A stretch of DNA of 64,000 nucleotides from Fasciolopsis buskii (lineage: Eukaryota; Platyhelminthes; Trematoda; Plagiorchiida; Fasciolidae), in contig LUCM01009167.1 in assembly GCA_008360955.1 (NCBI GenBank), forward strand, positions 147,280 through 211,279, written 5' to 3'. This document shows, in pieces, positions 38,801 through 48,258 of the stretch; position 1 is the stretch's first letter, and every line of letters starts with the position of its first letter. The position numbers were made by a program, and so were the translations under genes. A model generated the notes under the pieces. The model searched no databases, was not told where the DNA came from, and saw nothing but the letters and a program-made list of their open reading frames with translations.

Positions 38801-40131
38801 TTTTCAAGCTGATAAAGTGGTTGTTATCATGTGGACGAAAGAAACACAGGCCACTTCTCCCCAAGCAGACTGATGTTTCAGTGTGGAGAAACAGAAACCC
38901 TCAAAGACATTCACGTCGATGCAGAAGACCACAGAAGAGTGGAGGAATAAACTGAACCACTGCAAACGGGTCAAAAGCCTGAACTCATATGCTAGGTAAC
39001 TGAACGAATTAGAGGAATAGTACATCCGAACTACAAGGTCATACTTAAATGGTTCGATAAATATCATCCAGCCACAACAATATTTTTTATTTCTTACCGG
39101 GTCAGAACGATGCGATCTTACATCGGGAGCAGCACAACATCCGTGTTTGCATGGAGCAAATACCCGAAACTGCTGTCAGATGTGGGCATAACAAAACTAA
39201 CCGTACAATACAGCTCTTAAGTCGGTTCTTCTGTGCGCAAGCATGTACGTGTATGTGTGTGTTTGCACGCGCTTGTAGTTCTCTATACATGTGCGCCCAT
39301 GGATATACGCAACAAATCACACGCCAAAAGTGTGTGAAACAGCATATGTTCGAAAGCGTTAAGATGGTCACGTGTTTATTAGAGGCATCTGATTTCTAAT
39401 CTGGATTCGTTCACACTGTCCGTTTGCTTTCGACATGCAATAAAGCCGTTTCAAACGGGCACATAACTAATGCTAAATAGATGAAGATAACTGGGTTGAG
39501 TGACATGGCTCTACAGGGAGGTGATGAGTCCACCTGAAGACGGAGGAGAGAATGGATTAGTTAGGGTTGATCTTCTGCTGAGTAATATGATCTACTGAAA
39601 AGGACACTTTTGTAAGTAACATCGGTTTAGGCCGGTAATAGTGAATAAGTTTGTAAGATCATTAGATGCAGTTACAGCTAATATTTGCATAAGGCTTGAG
39701 GGGAGATTTGCGGAATAAAAAAACTAAATCATCTTACTATCATTCAAAGTGGTTTTTCGTGAATTTCAGTCCCCTGCTTTCTTTCGTCAGTGTATGAGGG
39801 GATTGGCTAGTCATTTTCACTTTCTTTCATACATACGTACATGGAATAAATTATTCACACTAGATGAGAACTGAGCCAATGATTGACTTCCAATCTCGCG
39901 TGACGACCGAAAATGTGACACGCAAACACAAGGTTTCCGAATACACGAGAACGACTAAAACATGTCTGCTTTCTCGCCACCTCTCGGTGATCCAAAACTG
40001 TTCACGAATGATAATAAATGTGATCAAATAGGTTGCGATATTCAGCACAATTTACAGTGGTGGCTGTGAGACATGATAACGGATCCTTCGAAGAAAGATC
40101 GGATGATCTGTTTGTTCGTCTCGCCATCTTG
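23900..40131. other. Unassigned DNA, no recognisable gene
   Basis: This is 16 kb in which I recognise no gene. It includes a GAT microsatellite at 31856-31878, a G-run near 29867, a short CA tract near 35684, and one weak exon-like stretch at about 36949-37087 discussed among the findings. Many ORFs of 60-120 codons occur on both strands with no motif. Confidence 0.5.
31856..31878. repeat. GAT microsatellite
   Basis: Seven to eight perfect GAT triplets. The triplet matches the RTE 3' terminal repeat, but no RTE coding sequence was seen upstream of it, so it is more likely an independent simple repeat. Confidence 0.8.
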
Positions 40132-40584
40132 TTAACCTTCTTTTCGGAATAGCCAAAGTGCTTTAAAATAACATCTTCGCAAACGTTGAACTGGCCGTTC
40201 AAAGCTAATCCCAATCATCTTGGTTGTTGCTAGGAACCGTTCTCCAACTTCTTTTGAAAGGTTTTGTAGAGGTCGGTTGACGAATAGTCGCTTTATCTCG
40301 TGCTGGCTTGTATCACCTAGGATCTTGTCGGTGAAAGTAGTTAAGCTTCTGAGGCAGTGCTTCTTGGACCCTTCAGACAGACGCCTCGGCATGTTTTCCA
40401 CAACTGAGGAACAAGGGACAGGATTGACGCTACACAGGATCGAAAGATAAATCGGATTACCGATGCGATTGATCCGCAGCAACGGACGTGCGCTGAACAA
40501 AAGTGAATTTCTCTGACATGATGCAAGACTAGTGAAAACTTGGAGCTCCAGAAGCCTCATCATTTTGATTCCAAATTTGGACAT
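40132..40584 (-). CDS. Hypothetical ORF, 150 codons, possible first exon
   Basis: Apart from repeats and the RTE element, this is one of the longest ATG-started frames in the window. The start is ATG at 40584. The first 55 or so residues are rich in Arg, Ser and hydrophobics with few acids (SCQRNSLLFSARPLLRINRI), which would suit an N-terminal targeting sequence. The rest is mixed and charged (MPRRLSEGSKKHCLRS, LGDTSQHEIKRLFVNRPL). Just before the stop the minus strand reads AAGAAG then GTTAAC, a passable splice donor, so the frame could be an exon of a longer gene. A second, overlapping minus-strand frame (40002-40214) also looks coding-like, which could mean a frameshifted pseudogene. I recognise no family, so function is unknown. 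A chance ORF is the main alternative. Confidence 0.3.
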   Translation of the reverse strand: MSKFGIKMMRLLELQVFTSLASCQRNSLLFSARPLLRINRIGNPIYLSILCSVNPVPCSSVVENMPRRLSEGSKKHCLRSLTTFTDKILGDTSQHEIKRLFVNRPLQNLSKEVGERFLATTKMIGISFERPVQRLRRCYFKALWLFRKEG

Positions 40585-43500
40585 AATAAGTATATTCGTT
40601 TAGCGATTTTATTGACAAACGACCAGTTTCATTGGGTGATTTCACCAAGGTCAAATTTCACGAACAATGTTTAATTTTACTATTTGATTATAACGGCTTT
40701 GTACTCAGAAATATTTCAGTCCATGCTATCTTTGTAATTATCGAATAAAGACGTGATCTTTAGATATCCAAGTTCACTGTTAGTCATATTTCTAGTTGAC
40801 CTCATTGATTCTGTAGGTTAAGAACTGTTCACACTGAGAGTCGATGATATCCAAATTGTTATTTGATTGAAACTTCAGATAAGCTTACTCTTAAAATGTG
40901 CGCCTAGATCCTAAATATCACCAGCACGTTGGTTTTTGCTGGATGTGCACGTCGGATAAGACCGCGTCAGTGGTGGCGTCACGTGGTAGACGACAAGATA
41001 TGGCACATCGACGGTCAGTCATGTTTGCTCTATCTTTGGAGTTAGATTTGATTGACCAGTTACAAGTAAAACAGAGGAATAATCCATCACGAAAAATGCT
41101 TTAATATCACGTGTAAAAGAAATAAATTCTTGTATGTTCAAAAGTTTCTGGACCTGTCAATAATCCCTGTATCGATAGAGAAAGCTAAACCTGTATTTGG
41201 TCACAGATTCCTGTCGTTGGAAATCATTTGTATGATAGTTTGTCCTCAACAAAGTAATATCTATGCAAGGGCTGTCTTGGAGGAGCAGAACCGTTGATTA
41301 TGTAAGACCCCACCGAGGTAATGGTGTGTTCCATCATCAACGACTCCCTGCCCCCCTACACTTCTAGATCGCGTTAGTCACAACGGAGGAATCTATTGAT
41401 GATTGGTTAATCACATCCCCAGGGTGAACATTTTCACGTCGTTGTCGCCGTAGTGACAATTCGGTTTCAGAGAAAAAAACTGATCAGTTACTAGTTCCAG
41501 TCTAGGATTGTCCAATCCGAATAAATGACAAGAACCGGACAGACCTAGGGTTTGAAAAAAGTGTCAAAGAAAAGCCTGCCACTGGCTTTCAGGTAAACCG
41601 TCCGTTGATCTAGCAAACAGAAATCTACAGTTCAAGTATCTTAGAAAACTAATCGCTTGAACAAATTCCTCAAATTGATTTTTTTACTCTCAAACTGTCA
41701 AACACCTTTGAGTGTAAAGAAGGTCACGTGACATGTGGCCTACATTGATGGCAACCTGTTTGCATCACCAACCAAAGTGATCCAATCAAAATAAGATTGG
41801 AATCAGATAAAACGGAGTGCAGTGATTCAGATTTAACCTGGTTAGGCAGGCCCGTATTTGAACAGTAATAGGAAGTCCAACTAGCACAGTTGAACAAATT
41901 TTGAGGCATGCTGTTTGCACAGCAAAGGACTGAGCTTTACAACAGTAGCACCCAAGAATTTTTCGGTTTTATTCCGCAGGAGTGTGCGATTAGAACAGAC
42001 CGTAGTTTTATTGGAACTCAAGTGAATAAATTTAAAAAAAACTTTGGCGAAAATGTGCATGACCGTGTGCGACTGTAAGTACCGACCTTAGCGAAAAATT
42101 GTACTTTCAAATTTGTCATTTGATGGTGCTCACGATTCAGGATTTGTTCATCAATGCATAAAATAGTCAGAAACAATGTGGAAATAAGTGAACTTGGTAA
42201 TCGCTTTGGCAGCGCGCTTGTGATGAACCTGATTCGGTCGTTTAAGGTTTGTTTTTCCAAACATGGCAACTTCTCTAACTTTTCAGTGATTTTTCAAAAA
42301 GGACTGCATGAAGGCAAGTTGGAGTTATTTCTTTGTGACATGCAAATGCTCAGTTAACACCATCACAAATCCTCCCTAAGAAATTCAATTAGGCAGACCA
42401 GACTTACGACCGGAGTATAGGACCATAATGAGAGGACGGTCCGGGAAGAACTCTAGCCGTCGACATATCAAACGGTCGTGCTATAACAACTCTGGCTACT
42501 CACGTTTTGGCAGTAATTTGAGTGACATGTTGAAAATCTTTTTGTAGTGGAGACCAGAAACGACTGTCCGGCACAAGCCCAATCCTGGTTGCTATTTCCG
42601 ATGCCATAGTGAACCGAACTCAGTGACGGAAAGCACACTACCAACCTTGTGTGAATTTTGAACAGTTCTAACTTAAACCAGGCCAGCTATAAAAATAGTT
42701 CGGCCACCAGGAGTTTTTGCTCGTAGGTGGGAAAAACGAGGAAGCAACAAGCTACAGCTGTGTATGAAAATAGTTCACAGAAGTAAGAAATCAAACGACT
42801 GTAGTTGTAACGTGTGCCAGTCACGAGTTTTCATCACGATGACCATCCGTTTCTTGACCGTACGAACAGTCAGGAGGAATAGCATTCAGCCTGCCAGTTA
42901 GATTTAAAAACTGTCAATCGGAAACGTGTGGATGATTGCAAAAGTCTTATACAATTCTGGGTGACAAACGCAGTTGTCGCTCTTCAGAAAGGAGTGTGAA
43001 AAATTGACAAATCTGTCCAAATATCTGCCGATGAATGACAAAACAAGCAAGCAGAATTACTGCAAGATAAAAACAGTTTTGACTAGTTTGTGGTCAAAAA
43101 CTTCCCGTGTGCTTGCACAGAAATCTACTGGACATTACCGTTAGATGATAATTCAGGGAGAAACAAAGTGGTTGATCCAGTCAACTACAAACTCCTGTTT
43201 ATTTGCAGACTACGGGACCAGAACGGTATTTACCCCAATGCCACAGGCAGTTACAAAATAGTTGAAATTGTGTTGACCGTTGGAATGATTTTGTGGAAAT
43301 TTTTGAGATTCATTCTTCTTCGTGTTCATATTTTCAGAAGTTGATGCGTTTTCTTTGTGATTTCTATCGTGGCCACTACTCTGTTGGCTTCTGTGTTGTC
43401 TTCATTCCCAGTGATGCTATCTGTATTTTCTCACAAACACGAACTGCGGGCTCTTTGCCCGGACTTTAATCTGCATAGTAGCTAACGGCCGTTTTATTGC

Positions 43501-44093
43501 ATCGACCGACTTATTCCATTGTGTTTGTCCAATTATAGGCAGTTTTTGGAAACCCCGGTTAGGTTTCGAAACAAAGTCCAGAACTGCGTTCACTGTGATA
43601 GCCTGGACTGAAAATTCTAAATGTTTCAATCACAGTGACTACGGCCTACCATATTGAACGCATCAGATTTTTCAAATCTCCAGTCACGTGTTCGACGTTG
43701 AGAGGAAAACCGTGGGAGAAATTGAGTTGTTCCTTGACTGGGAAGGTCGTCGGTCACAAGTGATGTGCGTCACAGTCAATAAGGCGTTGGAACAAAACAG
43801 TGTGATTAATCCCAAAACTATATGGGCACAACTCGGGAGCAAGAGCCACTTCTATTTTTTCTATTTTTTATAAGATAACAATGACTACTCCACCATCTTT
43901 CCTTGTACTTGATGATTTCCACCAGAACAGGCATGCCGACTGCCTAACTGTCTATATTATCGTTGAAAACAGTCCTGGTGATAAAAGTAGAGCTGTTCCC
44001 TCGATCGGAAAGATGTAATGAACAAGGTCACTTATTTGCGCAGCAGTCTATAAAGTAAGAAAAAGAAAAATAATGAGTCCTGCACAATACACG
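40585..44093. other. Unassigned DNA, no recognisable gene
   Basis: Nothing could be named. Several frames (42154-42357, 43090-43344 and about 43643-43873, all plus) look mildly protein-like but carry no convincing domain. Confidence 0.5.
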
Positions 44094-44190
44094 TCATCCT
44101 TGTTAGGGTGAAACAGCTGTACAGTGCTTCCATGGTTTCTTTATGGTGAGTTGTGCGATGATATCACATGGTGAATTATTTCATGAAAAT
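44094..44190 (+). repeat. SINE-2 tail fragment, plus orientation
   Basis: This matches the tail of the 7.7-8.36 kb element in opposite orientation. It shares GAAACAGCTGTACAGTGCTT and TCACATGGTGAATTATTTC, with several substitutions between. No tRNA-like head is visible upstream, so this is a 5'-truncated copy or a free fragment. Confidence 0.8.
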
Positions 44191-46255
44191 GTGATATAGT
44201 TTGTTGTCTAGAGGTTGTGGAGTTTTGAATATGCCACCCACTCAAGAGTGCACTGACAGTGAGTCTCATCTTGGTGAATGCCTCAAACATTGCTTACTCA
44301 AATGCTGCAATCAAAGACACAACTCCATCAACTTCGAAGTTGTTAACTTAAGGTTATTCACTTCCCAATTTTACAAAATCTACGATAAGCGTACTGTCCA
44401 TTAGTAGGCCTTGTCATATACTCACTGATCGAATATTCACCGCTCAACAATTAACCCAGCACTGTTATGCGCATGGAAGACCAAGCATTCTTCTGATGCT
44501 AGGTACTGTGTTGGCTTTCTGCTACGTCGAGAGAACTGTACTAAAGCATCCATTATTGAGGAATGGTTCGTTTTTTCATGTATATTGTCCATCCTCGCGT
44601 TGCTTTTGAGCTGTCTGCGGTAGGCTGCTACAAAAATGTCTTATTCATTTCCTTTCCAATCTTCCACGGAACATTTTTTGTAGAATGTTTTCTTAATTCT
44701 AACCGACGGCAGAAGAGGACTCCTTTTAAAAAAGGATGCAGATTTAAGGTGCATCGATGATATCACCGTACTTAGTGACCGTGCACAGGTGGCTCGATGC
44801 ACTTTCAAATGTCTGATGATTAACCTATCCAGGGATGACAGAAATGTCGCTTTTTCAAAATACCAGCAGTCCCTTCAAGGTTAGCAGTGACTTGTAACTG
44901 TACTTTACTTTTGCGGTGGTTATCTGCTCATTTACATTTGGAGCTTCATTACACCTGAAGGAGTTGCAAGAACCAAATGCACATCTCTGCAGTTTGCTAC
45001 ACTCGTGATACCGCGGACGGTTTCTAGCTTTGTCACAAGCAATAAGATTCGATGTCATGGTTCGTGACAACTTGATGTAATTTTGAGTAGCATAATCTCG
45101 GTGGTAATCACGTGGATAAGGTCATGTCGTTTAGACATCATGCATGCCAGTTCCAATTCTCCCAAAGCCGGCCAAATTGCACGTGGTAATAACTCGTTTG
45201 ATGAAAACCAGGTTATGAAACTGATGTACTTTTTCCTTTAATAACGGAAAGAAAAAATAAACGATTAAACGATTCACACTGAGAATGCTCAGCGTCTGCT
45301 TACGTCCGACTATCAGTTTTTGACAGGAGTCGCTTGGTTTTTATGGGAACATCAGACAAACATTAACGTGGTATATGTTCGCGGACCAGATGATAATAAT
45401 CGATCTCATACTGAAGCATTCGATCTACACAGGGAGATGGCATATGTTTCCGGAACGTGTGTTCAGCTTCCGGCTCTGAATACTGTTTTTCCGAGCACTA
45501 GTGTACCAAGACGAAACGATACCGAAATCAAGTAATAAATTGGTCTCCAGTTGTAAAGAAGTCAGACTCGACTTCTCTAGTGTCTGGTGCTTTGGGGATT
45601 TGGGCCTGCAAGGGGGATAGAAATCTTAAGGTGAGAATGCTTGGACTGGTGAATCTTACTCGAATTCATTATCGCAAAAGCTGAACGATTTGCCTAAAGT
45701 TCAAAAGTCTAGTAAAAATATTCCCGGTTCGCGGTGTCGACGTTTTGGTGCAAACCCTAAACCGATAAACTCCAACTGTTGTGAAAGATGTTTGTATGGC
45801 TATGAAAAGAAAATATCCTTATTTTTGTTAAAGTCTTGAAAAAAGCTAGTGATGGAACAAGGATTTCTTCCCACATTGTTTTTCCTCACAAATAATCTAT
45901 GCATATTAAAATGTTGGTTGGTTTTTAGTTTCTCTTTGCCGTCCCGTTCCGCTGAGTTCAGGTACAAATCTATCCAATCATAATTGGACAAATTGCCTAT
46001 TTGGTCACACCTAATTTGCCGGGACCCTTAACGGATCAGCGGGTTTTGTACGACTTCGATGTTCAGTCAGGCAATAATTTTACGCTGCGGAAATCGGAAC
46101 GGCTTTCGTACCCGCACATTTTTGCCGGGGTGGGTGGGTTTTGCTTCATACAGTCTTTTCGAATGTGACAGATAAAATAGGATGCTAAGGTGAGGTCAAG
46201 CATTCTACGAGGCAATTTTACATCCCACACAAATAGCTCAAAATGAATTCGATAG
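44191..46255. other. Unassigned DNA, no recognisable gene
   Basis: No recognisable feature was found. A Cys-rich frame at 44201-44404 and a frame at 45320-45535 are short and unmatched. Confidence 0.5.
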
Positions 46256-46411
46256 TCTGAATCTGAAATTCGGACTACTCGATCGATTGTAGTACGAGAG
46301 CCGATCGAACGTAATAACCGACTCCGTGAACTGGCACGGTGCAAGCGATATCTGCCTGAATGCAAGAAGGAAATTGAAAGAATACGCGATGCCTCTCGAC
46401 AGTTAGCTTAG
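46256..46411 (+). CDS. Possible 3'-terminal exon with a coiled-coil
   Basis: This open stretch of 51 codons has no ATG. It follows a TAG at 46253-46255, which could itself be the AG of a splice acceptor, and ends at the stop TAG at 46409-46411. Its protein has the blocks REPIERNNRLRELARC and KRYLPECKKEIERIRDASRQ. Leu, Cys, Leu, Cys, Ile, Ile, Ser and Leu fall at residues 26, 29, 33, 36, 40, 43, 47 and 50, an unbroken a/d heptad pattern with charged residues between, as in a coiled-coil. The weak point is the acceptor, because no clear polypyrimidine tract precedes it. Chance or an old pseudogene fragment are alternatives, and I recognise no family. Confidence 0.35.
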   Translation, partial: SESEIRTTRSIVVREPIERNNRLRELARCKRYLPECKKEIERIRDASRQLA

Positions 46412-47651
46412 GTAATCGGAATTGTTTAAAGCCTGTCTTTTCTGTAGAATAGACTTATTCCATTATTCCAATCCATCTTTCACCTTACAGTTTTCAGTGG
46501 CCTGCAAACGAACGCCCTGATGTTCATCGACGACTAAGTTGCGTATTCGTCGGGCACCTGATGAACTGTGAGACAATGGTAAATCAATAATATTGAACCA
46601 ACTAAATATGACGTTAACAGTTTCAATTCTCCCATACTTTTAGTGTGAGACCTTATGTTACCATCTAGTAAGTTTTCCAGGTCGATCTTTTCACGCACTG
46701 AGCTTCGGCTCACCAGGTCTCCTCTTCCCAACATTGCAAATTCGCACACCTGAACTCTCCGTGGGGAGCACTGATTAAACCATACTAAAAAATATCACTT
46801 TAAATTTGACGGGGAAAAATGCTAGTAACAACTTAAAACAAGCTCTCATTTTGACGAACGACAGCATGTTAATGCGTAGTTAGTTTAAATTGCTGCACAT
46901 CTGCAAAAATAGTGATTTCGTGCAATAATCTACGAGGTTTGATGTCCGTCGAAAATTGCTCTGATCCACTAGAGGCATAAATTTTGATAGCATGTCTGTT
47001 AATTAAGGCTAGACTGCATAGCCCAAAAAGGGGTCATTTGAAGAACGGATCGAAGAAACACATCTTCAGTTGATTTCTTGAAAAATAGTTGACAAATTAT
47101 GAAATCCAGATGTTCACTTCATGCAGTTATTTCAGTCAACGTTTAAATCCGCGTGATGGTATGTTACTTTCAAAAACGATGGCCCTAGTTACATTGATAT
47201 CATCGAGATTTGTAGCCCGCGCTGAACCATCGGTCGACCGTGTGTTGGCGATCAAAATGCACGCGCGAAACGATTAGTAATCAACACGGTCGCCTAATTA
47301 GAACAAGCGGTTAGCCGGCGACTGACGAATACACTAGGGGCAGTTACGCGATTACAGTTATCCTGATCGATAGCAGCATATAATAAATAAAAACAACCAT
47401 CATCGTTCTTTCCCTCTATCATCACTATCAGCATCATCTGAATCATCATTTATCATAGTCGCTACTAATCAAATCATAGGGAACGTAACCACCTGCGACC
47501 TCGTTATCAATCAAATTACAACATTTGAAGAATAAAAGCCATGATAGGCAAATTAATCATCTATAGATAGAGAAAAACCTACTCAGTAGTATGATCTTCA
47601 TCAACTGCGCTATTACCTACTCTTTCGACATTTTCTTTCTCCCTTTTCAAG
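46412..47651. other. Unassigned DNA, with a degenerate ATC-rich stretch
   Basis: No gene was recognised. A degenerate ATC-rich tract lies near 47398-47460. A pyrimidine-rich tract at about 47620-47650 leads into the candidate exon that follows. Confidence 0.5.
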
Positions 47652-47891
47652 TGTGCACCAGTGACGCTTCTCGCACCATTTACCGTTCATGCTGCGCAAT
47701 GTCCACCGCAATTCTGCTGCAATATTTTTCATGTTGTCGACCGTTTCCTTCCACAGGACCGGTTGGTGTGCAACTTCTGTCAGCCTAATTTCGCAGCTGA
47801 AGGGTGCATATTAATGGATGAGCGCGTGCGTCATTCCCTCGTGGACTGGATGCGCGTTACGCTGAATTGGTGTAGAAGGCTGAAACATTGA
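47652..47891 (+). CDS. Possible Cys-rich terminal exon
   Basis: The tract TTTTCTTTCTCCCTTTTCAAG, ending at 47651, is a good splice acceptor. The frame that follows is open for 79 codons to a TGA at 47889-47891. It contains clustered cysteines (CAPVTLLAPF, CPPQFCCNIFHVV, LVCNFCQPNFAAEGC) and then a charged end (MDERVRHSLVDWMRV). Base composition is richer in G and C than in the flanks. I recognise no domain. The SLVDWM string resembles a cyclin-box fragment only superficially and I do not claim it. A second frame over the same bases is also open, which lowers confidence. Confidence 0.25.
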   Translation, partial: CAPVTLLAPFTVHAAQCPPQFCCNIFHVVDRFLPQDRLVCNFCQPNFAAEGCILMDERVRHSLVDWMRVTLNWCRRLKH

Positions 47892-48150
47892 CTCTTTTGA
47901 TGATCCAAACGCGGTACCCTGCACCAGTGCACATCACTAAAACACAAACCAGATAAAACAACAACCAGGAAATTTGATAAAATGTTTCGGGTTGTAAAAG
48001 TGTGGCATAGTTTGAATGGACGAAATTAGGTCCGCAGGAACAAACCGGCTGACCTTGTTTGCACAACTGTGGTTAATCGTTCTCTGTCCCCGTTATAGAA
48101 ATATATATATCGAAGCAGGAAGTAGTATCTGGATGCGTGAACAAAATTTG

Positions 48151-48208
48151 CCCGGGAGCACACGACCGGTTTCGCGGTTATCGTCGCTCGTCAGGTATGC
48201 GAACCCGA
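48151..48208 (-). ncRNA. Type I hammerhead ribozyme, small dimer-forming variant
   Basis: On the minus strand the order is as follows. Stem I 5' strand: CGGG, TTC, GCATAC. Core: CTGACGA (48194-48188), fitting CUGANGA. Stem II: GCG and CGC around an 8-nt loop. Core: GAAA (48173-48170). Then CCGG, and TC with predicted cleavage after C at 48164. Stem I 3' strand: GTGTGC, T, CCCG. GCATAC pairs with GTGTGC over 6 of 6 positions (one G-U), and CGGG pairs with CCCG beyond a small internal loop. The stem III segment is only ACCGGT, self-complementary and too short for a hairpin. Such minimal stem III variants are known from Penelope-like retroelements, where they act as dimers, and could process element RNA. 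The fold is inferred from pairing by eye; activity is not shown. Confidence 0.8.
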
Positions 48209-48219
48209 TGCTCTCTTTT

Positions 48220-48221
<2 letters not shown>

Positions 48222-48255
<34 letters not shown>
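48222..48255. repeat. TA microsatellite beside the hammerhead
   Basis: About 17 perfect TA units. It lies 14 bp from the 5' end of the minus-strand hammerhead. A short TA tract (48104-48113) lies on the other side, so the ribozyme block is bracketed by TA repeats. Confidence 0.9.

Positions 48256-48258
<3 letters not shown>

Noticed and set aside
47661..47891. Cyclin-box assignment for SLVDWM
   Set aside because: Six residues are not enough; the surrounding sequence lacks the rest of the cyclin fold signature.
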